Made by a program: the position numbers and the translations under genes | Shown here: piece by piece, positions 33,714-45,399 of the stretch | Position numbering within the stretch: the stretch's first letter is position 1 | How the letters are laid out: each line of letters opens with the position of its first letter | Origin: Massospora cicadina | Taxonomy: Eukaryota; Entomophthoromycota; Entomophthoromycetes; Entomophthorales; Entomophthoraceae | Reading direction: 5' to 3' | Assembly: GCA_022478985.1 (NCBI GenBank) | Contig: JAKSZP010014455.1 | Coordinates: 248,001-312,000 of the forward strand | DNA length: 64,000 bases | The notes under the pieces: model-generated | Databases searched by the model: none | What the model was told of the DNA's origin: nothing | What the model saw: the letters and a program-made list of their open reading frames with translations, nothing else

Positions 33714-34157
33714 GCCCATTGATCGACCACCTAACACTCCGGAACTCCAGTCACTAGCCATGCCTTACCCAAGCTGTGTTGTTGGGGAGTCTTCACGGAA
33801 CACCGCACCAACTGGATATGAGGAACTCAAAATTACCTTAGATGCGGTGCTCAAAAACAAAAGATAAACTTCTTCAAGAATGAGATGCTGTCATGCATTA
33901 ACTTGATAGTACATTTAGCCAAATGCAAATCTTTTGGACTACAAAACAAAGAACTCGCCAAATGATTGAACAATACCACTGAATGGCTGCAGTGCGCAGA
34001 ATGAAGATTGACCAATACTTCAGTTTTCTCGCTGGGACAATGATGACTATCAAGAGGGGGCGTCATATGTGGATGAATTGATGCTGGTTGGAGATACTAC
34101 ACACAAGATGGTAGTATCGGATATTCATATGAGTCAGAACAACACCTCCCTCTAGTA

Positions 34158-35160
34158 ATGGTGGCATCATCCACAGCAGAAGGTCATGCTAACCCTGAAG
34201 CAGTGGACATCCCAACTTCCGCTAATCCAGCTCATCATCAAGAATCTGCTTTTAGGTCTCAAATTAGTCCTCAGCATGGCCCAAAACCCCATGAACGGGA
34301 TGAGGAGGTTAATGTCAAAAAATTACCTCTGTTTGACTGCAACGGGAACATTCATGGGTTCTTCAAACAGTTTGAGCTTACAGCGGAAGGTGCCTCTGAT
34401 AGATGAAAGGCTTAATTGTTAATATCTGCCCTGGATGTCAGAAGCGCCTATCAGGTCACCTGTTACCTTCCAAGTAGCTCTGTCACCTATAATGATGTGA
34501 AGAATACCATACTCCGCCTGTTTGGGGTAGCTTGAAGATGTCACAGAAAAAAGCAGAATCCTTAACAATTGGGTTCCATCTAAATGAGACTCTCCTAGAA
34601 TTTACTTATTGATTCACAACAGAAGCCCATGTGCTGATTGGAGCTGGGTACTTAATAAGCTGATGTTTGCATTGCCATGTCCTCCAAAGTGAAGCCATAT
34701 CGCAAACTTCATAATGTTATTATGCCGCTTATGGATGATGATGTACCTCTGCTCAAGATTGTACAGTTTTTGTGTCGAGTATCCCCTAATTTTCCGCTGC
34801 CAAATATGGAATGGAAGACTACCGCTGCTCCGCACCCTCTTATTAAGGAGAATACTTGCATCCAGCTCCAGTTAGTAATCCTCAGCCTTATTATAACTCT
34901 GCACCTCATCCCCGGCCAAATTTTACTCAACAGTTCAATCAGCGACAATGGGCTGACCATGATAACCATCAGCAACCCAGCTATTGACCAGGACCTCGCT
35001 ATGCTGACCGCCAACAATCAGCTTACCAACATGGGGATAAATTCGCTGAATGACCCCAAACTTTCCGGCCTGGTCACTCTTATGATAATCAAGGATGTGG
35101 CTCCTATGGGGTTAATTGCTATGAATATGGTCGCCCTGGTCATTTGGTAATATTAGCCAT
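34158..35160 (+). pseudogene. Gag of element J
   Basis: A start at 34158 (MVASSTAEGHANPEAVD) opens an 82-codon frame with a conserved block VKKLPLFDCNGNIHGFFKQFEL. This matches IEKLPPFSHDGNLHGYFKRFEF in the K Gag and is the probable start of the capsid domain. It continues with ALDVRSAYQVTCYLPSSSVTY, again matching K. The zinc knuckle near 35117-35158 reads CYEYGRPGHLVILA: the second and fourth metal ligands are lost (Cys to Tyr, Cys to Ala). Between about 34677 and 35117 the sequence encodes an Asn/Pro/Gln-rich linker. Gag would assemble the particle. Confidence 0.78.
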
Positions 35161-35624
35161 AACCTCCGTGTGAACTATGTACATCAAGATCAATACCATC
35201 AGGGAAAAGATGGAGCGGAGTAGAGATAGATCCTCTACCTCCGCGATACCCACTCAAAACGTCCCTGAATCCATAGTAGTATACCCTGCTAAAGTCCCTC
35301 AGTACAATGATGGACTTTTATATCAGCAGCAGGTCAGAGGAGTAACCGTAGTAACCTGAGCTTAAGCCAAGGCGACGGCAGATGAAGAGCCCCCTGAACA
35401 ACTGAAGTCATATGCCTGTCAAATGCTTGATAAAGCTTCCTCTGACCCACTTGATTCTGCCGCGGATGCGCCAACTCTGAAAGGAGTAAACGTCACCCTT
35501 CCAGTAGATACCATTGTCAAATAATACCCCCAAGTTGGTGAGGGGATAATAAGTTTTCTTGGAAAAAGAGAGCCCATAAATGTTCACGTATTAAACAGTC
35601 AATATTCTTATTCTGAGTGTACAT

Positions 35625-36060
35625 ACTGTGATATTTTTGTAGCAAAAAATAGAGTTCACGCTATAGTAGATACTGGTGCTCCAGTCAACATAGTTTCTAC
35701 TAAATTGATGGCAAAGTTGACGTTGAAACTGAATGTGGACCATCAAATGGTTTATGGAACTGCTGGAGCAGTAAACACTGTCTCTGAGGGGGCTTACAGT
35801 GTGCTACCTTTGCACTTTGGTTCCATTGTCATTGTAGCCCTGGCAATTGTGCAGCCAAATGAAAACTATGACCTTTTAATTAGGACCACTTTCCTGCGCT
35901 GTTTTGGGGCTGTTGTTAATATGACTGAGGAGACCCTCGCCATTCTGGGTCAGCAGATCCCAATTTACTTTACCACTAGTGGAGTACTGAAGGATCTGGT
36001 GCATACGAGCCATGTCAACCTTGCCTATAGTAATGGGGTGATGCCAGTTCTCTATCACTG
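35625..36060 (+). pseudogene. Aspartic protease of element J
   Basis: The best preserved gene of J: residues RVHAIVDTGAPVNIVSTKLM with the catalytic D-T-G at 35669-35677. A stop-free frame then runs on to 36058 (GTAGAVNTVSEGAYSVLPL, YDLLIRTTFLRCFGAVVNM, LAYSNGVMPVLYH). The fold elements of a retropepsin (active-site loop, flap, second hydrophobic Gly segment) are in order. The open frame at 35705-36061 covers most of it. As one monomer it would need to dimerise. Upstream stops separate it from Gag, so it is not expressed as a fusion now. Confidence 0.85.
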
Positions 36061-36599
36061 ACTAAAGCGTAAGACTCGGGCCCTTCCCCAGCAGATATAT
36101 GAGTATCAAGGGATAACTCTTTGAGCGGAAGGAACCATATCTATCCCTTCTGGACATCAAGCCTTAGTGAGCACTGATCTAGAAGTGGAAGTGCCGAGTG
36201 GTAATATTAGGAATTCATTGGGCTCTATCATCAAACACGGTTTGAGCTGCATATGGCTTCAGGGATTATACTTCTGGGACATGGGGGGGATTTAGGTCTT
36301 GTTAGCAAACCTCCAGAATGATCCAATGCAAATCCGCTAAAACCAAATTGTAGCATATCTACATCTGATTCCAATAGATGAGGTCCATCAGGTTCATGAT
36401 TTTGGGTTGTTGTAAGAATTTGGTCTACCGGCCAAGACACCTGCTGACATAGTAATGGTGGTACCGCGGGGTAATTTAACCTGATTATTGAAAGAAAAAA
36501 AATACCAAGCAATAGCTTTATTTCAGAAGTATAAGGGGATTCTCACTGTCGATGATCATGATGTAGGATGTGCTCAGGGTGTGGTACATCAAGTAGACA

Positions 36600-37200
36600 C
36601 AGGAGATCATCCTCCTATAAGATCTCAGCCAATCCGCTGATCATGGGCAGTGAGAAGACGTGGTTACTGATGAAATTGAAAAGTTGCTAGAGCAAGGGAT
36701 GCTCGAGCCATCCAAAAGCCCATGGGCTTCACCTGTTCTTGTTGTAAAAAAGAAGGATGGCAGCAACTGCATAGTAATATACTAACAGAAGCTCAACAGT
36801 ATTACAAAAAAGAATTCATATCCCTTGCCAAAAATTGATGATGCTCTGGATCAATTAGGGGGAGCTCGTTATTTTTCTGTGATGGACTTGATATCAGGTT
36901 AATGCAAATCAAGTTACCCTCGGTGGAACAGGAAAAAAGTGCTGTAATCACCTCTAAAGGCCTTTTTCAACCAAGGTGGATGCCTCAAGGGCTGTGCAAC
37001 GCCCCAGCTATGCTTCAGCGAGCCATGGACACTATTCTTGTTGCCTGAAACTGTCATACATCTTAGTATACCTCGATGTTATTAACATTTTCTCTCGAAC
37101 CTTTTCAGAGCATTTCAACCACCTTGAAGCAGTATTCCGCCAGCTGGCTGAGGCAAACATTAAAATTTAACTTTGAAAATGTAACTTCTTCAAAGATCAG
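36600..37200 (+). pseudogene. Reverse transcriptase of element J
   Basis: Fingers: [20 protein letters not shown] (about 36675-36735) and [13 protein letters not shown] (about 36745-36785). Palm: [14 protein letters not shown] (about 36861-36900), WMPQGLCNAPAMLQRAMDT in shifted frames (about 36976-37035) and ILVYLDVINIFSRTF (37060-37105). The second catalytic Asp is changed to Val (YLDV, 37069-37080), which would inactivate the enzyme. The thumb continues with HFNHLEAVFRQLAEANIKI and, after a shift, FKDQLEYLGFVVDSKGLKPQ. Confidence 0.85.
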
Positions 37201-37218
37201 CTGGAATACCTGGGGTTT

Positions 37219-37860
37219 GTGGTAGACTCAAAAGGGCTGAAACCACAGCCAGCTAAGGTGGAGGCCATCAGCAAAGTGACTACTCCCAATAGTAAGCGTG
37301 ACATACAGTTATTTTTAGGAATGATTGGTTACTACCAGCGCTTTATCCCTAATTTTAGCTGTATTGGGGGGCCACTATTCGAGTGGTTAAAAAAGGATGC
37401 TTTGTTTAAATGGATGGAACGTCATCAATATGCTCTCAATACACTCCATACGGCGATAATCAGCACACCAGTGTTACAATATTTGAACTTCAATCAGGAG
37501 TTTATTGTTCAGATGGATGTATCCCTTTCTTCTGTTGGGGCAGACTTTTTCAGAAAGATGATGAGATAGAGGAACATCCTGTAGCGTACTGTAGTCAAAG
37601 TCTGAACTTTCATGAGCGTAATTATACTGTGACTGATCAGGAGTGCTTAGCAGTGATCTACGCATATAAGCAATTCAGAATCTATCTGCATGGGGTAAAG
37701 ATTAAAGTCATAACAGATCAAGCATCATTACGCTGGTTGCAGAACCTCAAAGAGCCTGAAGGACGGTTGTCTCAAAGGGCTCTCAAGTTACTGGCTTATG
37801 ATTTTGATATTCTCCATCAGCTGGGACCGAAGCATCAGAACGCTGACTGTTTATCTTGAT
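37219..37860 (+). pseudogene. RNase H of element J
   Basis: Two overlapping frames (37219-37569 and 37410-37859) together give the connection and RNase H domains. These read GYYQRFIPNFSCIGGPLFEWL, LQYLNFNQEFIVQMDVSLSS (catalytic Asp in QMDVS), HPVAYCSQSLNFHERNYTV, DQECLAVIYAYKQFRIYLHG (catalytic Glu), DQASLRWLQNLKEPEGRLSQ and HQNADCLS (last Asp). All three acidic positions are present. A single frameshift near 37560-37570 separates the halves. Confidence 0.88.
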
Positions 37861-38029
37861 TACCAACTATTGCAGTGACAGCGGACCTCAGCAATGTGAT
37901 GTACAGTAAGATGCTCAGTGGAAGATATGACGACGTACCACCTCAGGTGATCAAAGTGTTAAATGAGATGGAAAAAATACCTTCCAATGGAATGAGATAC
38001 TGTACAAGTGGATCAGCGATTCTATGGTG

Positions 38030-38930
38030 TATTTTCCGCGCCCCTCAGCATGTCCAGGATTCACTATGAGCGCACACAAGGCAGTCAGGAATGGTGGAGT
38101 GCATAAGACTATGGAGTTGCTATATCCCTGGTACTATTGAGAAAGTATGATCTTTGATGTTCTTTAAACTATTTCCTGTTGCCATCAGTTCCAAGTGGAG
38201 AATTCATTTCACTGTATGTCATCATATCAGTTAGTAAAACCACATTTCGCATGGCACAATGTTTCCCTTAATATCAATGGACCTTGCCAACTGAATCCAA
38301 CTGTTGTAAGTACATTCTTGTGGCTATTGACCACTTGACCCGGTGGGTTGAAGCGAGGGCAATAAAAGATTTAGTGGCAGTTAATGTGGACAGGTTCATG
38401 ATGGAATGCATTATTCAGCGACATGCTGCCCTCAGTTTATTCTCACTAATAATGGAACCAACTTCACCTCGCACATCCTCCCCAAACTTAATGAGCTTAT
38501 GGGAATCTGTGGGGTTCTGATGACCTCATACCACCCCGAGTCCAACAGAATGGTTGAATGGGTGAATGGAACTCTGGTGAAGATACTACGAAAATTAGTA
38601 ACAGATTGACCTTCTGATTGGAGCTCTCATCTTTCAACTTCCATGTTCGCCTATAACATTAGTTACCATCCCGCCACGGGGATGAGTCCCTTCCAACTAC
38701 TGTATGGCTGACACCTGGCACTTCCAGAGTTGCTTTATTTGTGTGTAGAAGACACCAGTGGACTGGAACCCCACCGCTATTTGACTAACCTCATGAAAGT
38801 TCTGATCAAACTGCAAACTGAAGCATAGTCATTCAGCTTAGCCAAAAAGATCAGGAATCAGGCCACTGATTAGGCATGTCATAGTGGGCTGGTGCCATTC
38901 AAGAAAGCGATATGGTCCTCTTTCACGGCT
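38030..38930 (+). pseudogene. Integrase of element J
   Basis: HHCC-like zinc finger traces near 38060-38190, then [20 protein letters not shown] (first Asp, about 38308-38365). After a frameshift [20 protein letters not shown] follows, with the second Asp replaced by Asn (NNGTNF, about 38436-38490). Then [19 protein letters not shown] (the Glu in this context is usually Q-x-ERxN; here VEWVN) and SYHPATGMSPFQLLYG (about 38660-38705). The GPFEVIEKM-like C-terminal barrel is near 38970. Inactive from shifts, stops and altered catalytic positions. Confidence 0.82.
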
Positions 38931-39119
38931 AACATGGATTCAGGTGGAAACACAAGCTGGCCATTATTTGGATTGACCCATTCGAAGTTATAGAGAAAAT
39001 GGAGTCAATGAATATACTATCAAGGATCCTGCAAGTGTCAGATCATTATCCAAGTACACGCAAAGTTCCTCCAACCTTACAAAAAATAGGATCTTATTGT
39101 CCAGTCAAGGAGGGTGTAA

Positions 39120-39684
39120 TGTCATGATTCCAATATGACTGGACAATAATCGTGGGACAGCAGGGCGGAATCTGCTGAACATAGTATCAGTTACAATTAT
39201 TTGAGTGCCTCAAAATGAGGTGATATTGGGATAACAAGTTTTTATTGGATATAATGGGTTTTATCAGAGCGCCTCTATATAAGGTGATAGGGCAATAAGG
39301 TGATGTTGAAATTCAACGAATATGAAGTATATTGCCTACAATTAGGGCTACAGAAGATTAGAGAGTAACAAGCCAAAACAAGGAGAATTGGCAGAATAGA
39401 ATAGCCCAAGCCATGAGAAGCAGCATCACCTGAAGCCACTGTATTTAAGCGATATGGGCGAACGAGAGAGGAAGTTGTTTTTGATGTAGAAGAGATGGGA
39501 CAGTGAAAAGCAGCTGTATTTATAGAAAATAAAAAAATCGGTTGAAAAATTGCTCCTATTTTAATTATATTTTCAAGTGTGTCTAAAGGACCAACGATCC
39601 CCAAATCATCTGTCTGTTGCTCAGTGGGTTCAAACTGTGCGAATAACCCAACAGATCCTAATGATACTGTCCAAAATTATAACA
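39120..39684 (+). repeat. 3' LTR of element J
   Basis: It pairs with 33139-33694 and is followed by the duplicated AATGC. The polypurine tract AAGGAGGGTGTAA precedes it. Confidence 0.93.
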
Positions 39685-39689
39685 AATGC

Positions 39690-40010
39690 AATACAAAAAG
39701 TTATGACATTTAAAAAATTTGGTCCCAAAACCTGCATTATAAGCAACAACATTGACACCTTCATCACCCTTCCCAATGTTTGCCTTGAGGCCGAGAAAGC
39801 CCTCTCTGAATATATCACCACCCTCCTCATTGCTAAAATTGAGTTGCAAGCCCCACTCTGCTACCTTAACCCCATTTTGAGGATGCACCCACGCCTGTGC
39901 TCTCAGCTCTTTGCTGTACACTGTCTGACACAGAGGAGGAGGATAAACCTCCTGATCCCTAATTATCCCCCACCCTGGACGCATAGTAGTTTACCGCCTC
40001 TGACCTGATT
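39690..40010 (+). pseudogene. Family-I gene copy I3, C-terminal part after element J
   Basis: With J and one AATGC removed, this continues I3. Residues EKALSEYITTLLIAKIELQ align with AEHQLAQYVEAKDTSGLINE of I2, and DAPTPVLSALCCTLSDTEEE aligns with DAPTPMLSVMVFQPKQAPDK. The end is SPTLDA-stop near 39990, where I2 has SPTDKAS-stop. The reading needs frame changes, so it is degraded. The longest open frame here (39577-40008) starts in the LTR and mixes frames. Confidence 0.55.
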
Positions 40011-40850
40011 GGATCATTTTAGTTTTTTTCTCAGTTAGGTTTGAGTGATATATTCATCGCTTTCTTCTAGTTTAGGTTTCTAGTTTAGTATAACTTTAGC
40101 TCCTCTGAGATCATTATTGTCCGTCCCCTGGTAAGCTTGCCTTGGTTATGTAAAATATATGTGTAGTTGGTGTCAGAGTTTTATATGTCAAAATTTTATT
40201 TCAATTCTTTACAAATAGTTCAGAAAGCCTAGAAGCCCTTTGTGCCACTGCTACCATTACCCATAACCGCCCTAATGTTGTGTTTGGTCAGAGAAATAAT
40301 ATATATAAACTAATAATTACTAGTTTTTGTTCTTTAGTCATATGAATGAAGCATCAAACCATACAATTGTTCCTGCACTAGTGTTAATCTATATAATCAG
40401 GTCACAATAATTTCTTTTGAGATATCTCAACGATACCTATCTATTGCTTCATGAAGTTCTTGTCTTACATCCATGTTACTTTTAACATAAATGGTTATAG
40501 ATTTTGTCAAGGATTATCCTAAATAGATTTATATTGCTTTGATCAATCCTTGCCCTCATTGCGTGTCGCCTTATAGTATTAATTGACTATTAATTTTCCA
40601 GGCTGTATAATGAATAATGGTTTATAAAAAGATGATCAATCCTTTACAACCTTAGCAGTGCTAAACTCCACCTAAGTTACATCATATTTACCTTTTCACA
40701 GAGTCTGTGGACAATTAAATCACTTATAAACATACTAACTCTCTTACATTCTCCACTAAAAACACGCCGTTAATTATGTTTTTATTATACTTAGCCAGTT
40801 GACTCCATATTAGTTGTATTTGGTTTTTTGCTTTAAGTTGTAAATACCTG
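40011..40850. other. AT-rich spacer, tails of I3 and I1
   Basis: Downstream sequence of I3 (plus) and of I1 (minus) converges here. No ORF or domain is recognisable. Some short segments near 40440-40510 and 40850 look protein-like on the minus strand, but not enough to name. Confidence 0.4.
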
Positions 40851-41029
40851 AAGCCTAAGCATTCGCCTTCCTGTCTTTTTTAGTACTAGTAATGCCCAAC
40901 CCAAAAAGAAGTCCTCCACGCATTTTTAAGTATGGGGTGCTAAACAAAGTGATGGTTAAATTTTTAGAAAAATTTTAACAATGATTCCGCGGCGTTAGCT
41001 TAAGCATCTATTCTAAAAGGGGAAGAGGG
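40850..41029 (-). pseudogene. End of family-I copy I1 and its 3' flank, left of element K
   Basis: On the minus strand the sequence after the K target copy reads SSPF-stop, which completes the I1 protein (KIPQP before K) in parallel to KTFPKASSPTDKAS-stop of I2. About 130 bases further the segment with ACTAGTACTAAAAAAG at about 40880-40895 aligns with the I2 downstream segment CACTAGTGCTAAAAAATAT (about 50785). The repeated unit therefore extends past the stop codon. Confidence 0.5.
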
Positions 41030-41496
41030 TTTTAATTCTTGGTGGTAGGGCTCAATGCCACCAAGTTAGATTTTCACAGGGTATGAGCCACTGAGCAACC
41101 AAATTCGGATGATATGAGGATTGCTGACTTTATAATAAACTTAATAAAATATGTATGGAGCTATCGCCCCTTATTCTCATCTTTATTATAACATAATCGC
41201 AGAGTTTTATCTGCGCTCTTCCTTCTTGTAAAAACCTCTAAAACATTTTATTTTCCATTAGACTCTTTATATCTTGGATCCCCAACTGGATGTGTCCTCA
41301 TCTTGGTACTCTTTTATTCTGCTTCCCTTTTTGACTTACTCTTATTTGTATCAAGTCTTGGCATAAATCCTCTCAATGCACTAAATTCCTCATTTCAAAG
41401 CGCTTAAATTACCAGACCAGTTTGATTCCAGTGGATTCCATTTATTCCGCCATAATAATTTAGGGCTTATTGTCCAGTCATATTAGAATCATGACA
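41030..41496 (-). repeat. 3' LTR of element K
   Basis: It pairs with 46736-47203; shared blocks include AATTCTTGGTGGTAGGGCTC and CAGGGTATGAGCCACTGAGC. It shows the reciprocal decay GCTGAC here against GCCAAC in the right copy. Confidence 0.9.
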
Positions 41497-41559
41497 TTAC
41501 CCCCTCCTTGACTGGATGATAAGTTCTTACTGTTTGTATGCTCAAAGGAACTTTGCATG

Positions 41560-42560
41560 GACTTGGTTGATAACCTGACCCCCAGCGGGTTCCTTAATTG
41601 TGTAGGCATCCATGCCAGTCTTCTCAATAATCTCAAATGGGCCGACCCAAATGTCAGAGAGCTTATTTTTTCATCTGAATCCATGCTGATCGTGGAATAA
41701 AATGTAATCCCCTACAGTGAACAATGAAGACTGCTCTGGCGCTTCTGGTCAGCCACCTGGTCACAGATTTTCTTTGCTAGATTGATGGATTAGGCTTCCA
41801 TTTGCAACTTGTCAGAGTATCCATGAGTTGATTTAGATACGCTGAGGATTCACCCCACCAGTGTCCTCTACACACGAATATAGCAAGGCAGGCAGAGCTG
41901 GATGTTGACCATACAGCAGTTGAAATGGGCTCTTACTGTTGGCTGAATGATAGCTGATATTATATGCAAATACTGCCTTGGGTAGGAGGGCGCTCCATTC
42001 CAAGGGTCAATCATTTACCAATTTATGGAGGATGTTCACCAAAGTTCTGTTAACCTGCTCCACCATTCCATTAGAATCTGGATGATATGGAGTGGTCAAA
42101 ACCCCACGGATCGCCATCAGCTAAATCAACTTTGGCAGAATGTGTGAGTTGAAATTGGTTCCATTATCCGTTAAAATGAACTGCGGGCAGCCATGCCACT
42201 GTATAATGCACTCCATAATGACTTTGGCAGTATTGACTGAACCTAAGTCACTAATAGCCCTGGCTTCCACCCATCGGGTCAAGTGATCAATAGTGATAAT
42301 TATATACTTGGATCAAATTGGCACTATTTGGCAGAGGTCCCGCTACATCAATGGAAACAGTGTGCCAAGAGAACTGGGGTCTCACTAGTTGGAAGGTGGT
42401 TTTCTTATAGAAAGGTTTTTCTACTTGACACTGATGACAACTAATTATCTCCAATATGTTATAATGCATGCTCTCCCAGTAGTATCAGAATCACAACATC
42501 TCCAGCGTTTTCCGCAACCCTCTGTGGCCTATAGCCCAATGAGCATCCATATTTATTGCA
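41560..42560 (-). pseudogene. Integrase of element K
   Basis: The HHCC zinc finger appears as NILEIISCHQCQVEKPFYKK, followed by SWHTVSIDVAGPLPNSANL (about 42300-42470). The first core strand follows near 42250-42310, with '[12 protein letters not shown]' readable in the minus strand. Then comes [17 protein letters not shown] near 42130-42190 (second Asp apparently kept), and [19 protein letters not shown] near 42035-42080. C-terminal residues WVGPFEIIEKTGMDAYTIKE lie near 41590-41650. Several stops break the frame. The catalytic acids look better preserved than in C or J. Confidence 0.78.
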
Positions 42561-42615
42561 GGTCGGGCAAAGGCTTAGGGAAACTCAACGTCTGGTCGCT
42601 GATCCGCCTATATAA

Positions 42616-43173
42616 TTACTCTTCATGTAGAAAGGTATCTGCCCTAAGATTTTTTAGTACCTTGATCACATGTGGCAGCTCATCCTGGTATTTATTTACC
42701 ACCATCTTCTCATACATTATGTTGACTAGATCCACTATGATTGCGACTGTTGGCAGCCTAGAGAGACAATCCACATTTTGGTGTTTCACTCCCAGTCGAT
42801 GCAAAATCTCAAAATCATATGTTTGCATCTTCAACGCCCAACATGCGAGCCATCCCTCCGGTTCATGAAGATTCTGTAGCCAGCGCAAGGAAGCGTGATC
42901 CATCACTACTTGAGATCTCAAACCATGCAGATATACTCAAAACTGTTTATAAGCGTAAATTACCGCTAAGAATATTTGCTCAGTAATGGTGTAGTTCTGT
43001 TTGTGACAGTTCAAACTTTGACTAAAGAAGGCAACAGGATGCTCCACACCATTTATTGTCCTTTTGAGACAACACTGCCCTATAGTAGAGAGCGAGGCAT
43101 CTGTTTGCACTATGAATGGTTTATCAAAGTTGGGGTATTGCAAAATGGGTGCGCTTGCTAATGTGGTACACAA
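42616..43173 (-). pseudogene. RNase H of element K
   Basis: Two adjacent open stretches: 43173-42937 reads LASAPILQYPNFDKPFIVQTDASLSTIG (catalytic QTDAS Asp), HPVAFFSQSLNCHKQNYTI and EQIFLAVIYAYKQF. 42921-42616 reads MRSQVVMDHASLRWLQNLHEPEGWLACWALKMQTYDFEILHRLGVKHQNVDCLSRL in parts. The catalytic Glu of the ECLAVI motif is replaced (EQIFLAVI). The rest is intact apart from one break near 42930. Confidence 0.87.
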
Positions 43174-43386
43174 TACATCGAAAGCATTCTGGCATCATTC
43201 CATTTAATTGAAAGAAGCATTTTTCATTAATAGCTCAAAAAGTGGGGCCCCAATGCAGCTGAAATTGGGAATGAACTGTTGGTAATACCCAACCATTCCC
43301 AGAAAAACTTGAATGTCCCGCTTATTCACTGGGCAAGTCATCTTGCTTATTGCTCCCACTTTAGCTGGCTGCGGTTTAAGCCCTTA

Positions 43387-44130
43387 TTAATCCACAACAA
43401 ACCCAAGGTATTCTAATTGCTCCTTAAAGAAATGGCACTTTTGAGGCTTAATTTTGATATTACCAGTAGCGATGCGCTGAAACACTTTCTCCAAGTGGTC
43501 TAGGTGCTCTGTAATTGTCCGCAAAAACACATTGATGTTGTCAAGGTAAACTAAGATGCAGGACAGCTTTAAAAAACCCAAAATTGTATCCATGGCACGC
43601 TGGAATGTAGCTGGAGCATCACACAACCCTTACAGCATGCACATCAGCTGGAACAATACTCTTGAGGTGATGATCTCACATTTCTCCCATTTCATTAATG
43701 GCAATTTAATCTGCCAATACCCTGGGATCAGATCCATGGCAGAAAAATAGTTCCCCTGCCCAATTGGTCTAACGCATCATCAATCTGTGGAAGAGGGTAA
43801 GAATCCTTCTTTGTTACATTATTGAGTTTACAATAGTCAATAACCACTCAGTTTATGACATCCTTTCTTTTTATGATGAGCACAGGTGAAGCCCACAGAC
43901 TGTTTGACGGCTCTAGCATTCATTTCTCAATAAGTTTATCTACTTCATTGGAGACAACTTCTTCTGCTGCTTTTGAACGTCTAATAGGTCATGAATGAAT
44001 GGGAGGGTGATCCCCATATCTATCCAATGTACTACCCCTTGAGTGCACCCCAGGTCATGACCATCATTTGTGAAAATATCCCAATACTTTTCAAATAATG
44101 CTATATCCTTATCTTGTTGTTCCGCCAATA
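43387..44130 (-). pseudogene. Reverse transcriptase of element K
   Basis: Open stretch 43626-43387 carries CDAPATFQRAMDTILGFLKL, then SCILVYLDNINVFLRTITEH and IKPQKCHFFKEQLEYLGFVVD. The catalytic YLDD is YLDN (43537-43548), losing the second Asp. Upstream, finger motifs are present with stops (LHLCSS-KERMS, about 43860-43900). The protease/RT linker ends at a stop-free frame (44128-43940, EQQDKDIALFEKYWDIFTND). Confidence 0.86.
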
Positions 44131-44639
44131 ATCACGTGAGCACTTCCCACGGAACCACAGTCAGTATGCTGAACAAGGAGCGATCTGGTAGTCTGAGATC
44201 TTCCCATGAGCCAAAGTCATGAATACGATGAACTTCCCCAATAGGGATGAAGTGTAAGTAAGCCACCACTTGGTGCCGCCTGATTGTTATTGTCTCCTTC
44301 TGTAGGTTTGCGAGCAGCACCTTCACCTCCCCATTCACAGAAAACAATAACCCCGGAGCTACATGTGGTTTGAGTTGTGAGTGCTGATGAGTTGCCAGGA
44401 TTTCTCCATAAAGCCCCTTAGGGACTTCAATTTTGAGCCCAGTCCCTATTATGCCCTGGTGTCCAGATGGTAAGCTTAAAGGGCGCGTTGCTTGAAGCGG
44501 GATTCCTTTATACTCATATATCTGGTTGGAGAGGATCTTGGTCCACCGACTCAGTCACTGGTAGTGAACAGGGATCACTCCATCACTGTATGCTAGATTA
44601 ACCTGACCAGAGTGGACTGGATCTGTTGGGATTCCACCA

Positions 44640-44995
44640 GATGAAAAATATACTGGAATCTGTTAGCCAAACATAGTAAGGGTTTCTTCCGCCATATCTA
44701 TCACAATGCCAAACCTCCTCATGAAAGCCACGCCAATTAGCATATCATAGTGGTTATTTGGCAAAACCACCGCTGGGGCAGACACCCGGACTGACCCAAA
44801 TCATAGAGGCAACGCGCTATATGCTCCTTCCGACACAGTGCTGTGCGTTCGCATGGTCCCATACACTACTCAATGGTCCACATCTGGTTTCAACATAAGT
44901 TAGGCTACCAACCAAGTGGAGACTATGTTCAGAGGTGCTCCTATGTCTATGATAGCGCGGATTTTTTGTTTGAACAAATATATCACAATAAGTAC
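44640..44995 (-). pseudogene. Aspartic protease of element K
   Basis: The minus strand reads RAIIDIGAPLNIVSTWLVA near 44915-44970. The active site is D-I-G, where D-T-G or D-S-G is required; one C-to-T change explains it. Downstream VVYGTMRTHSTVSEGAYSALPL and NNHYDMLIGVAFMRRFGIVIDMAEET match the J protease. The linker to RT (44347-44132) is open and reads VKVLLANLQKETITIRRHQ. Confidence 0.8.
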
Positions 44996-45399
44996 ATTCC
45001 ATGTAAAAGGAACCATCGGTGCTTATTACTTTATGTTCAAGGGCTTTGTGCTACTCAAAAAGGAAGAAATTCCCTTGCTGACTTGAGGATACTCACTAGC
45101 GATTTTCTCTACCAGAATGGCTATGCTAAATCCTATTAAAGGAGTGACGTTTGATGATGGATCCGAGTTGCTAATGCCAATCTGTTCCAAGATCTGCCAG
45201 CACATGGCTTCTGCACATCTTGGCAAAGCCTGGCCAGATGGGGTAAACCTTTACTCATGGAAGCAGAAGTAGGGGTATCCAACAATAGCTGCTGGTATAA
45301 CAAATCATCCGATTGAGAGTAAATTTCTACCCAAGAAGATGTTTGGGGATTGTTGGGGACAAGTGATTGGACTTAGCAGAGATAGAGCGTCCCCTCTTT

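Larger units (their letters stand above)
33139..39684 (+). mobile_element. Element J: full-length Ty3/gypsy retrotransposon
   Basis: LTRs of 556 and 565 bases (33139-33694 and 39120-39684) begin TGTCA and end TAACA, flanked by a perfect target-site duplication AATGC (33134-33138 / 39685-39689). The interior holds primer site, gag with decayed zinc knuckle, protease (D-T-G), RT, RNase H, integrase and a polypurine tract (about 39107-39119). At 6.5 kb it is complete in layout, but every gene carries stops. It inserted in the family-I ORF I3, whose end lies at 39690-40005. LTR start and proteins resemble element K, which lies nearby in the opposite orientation. Confidence 0.93.

Noticed and set aside
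34677..35150. 157-codon open frame in element J
   Set aside because: Frame differs from the one giving the Gag capsid, Asn/Pro/Gln linker and zinc knuckle; overlapping frame only.
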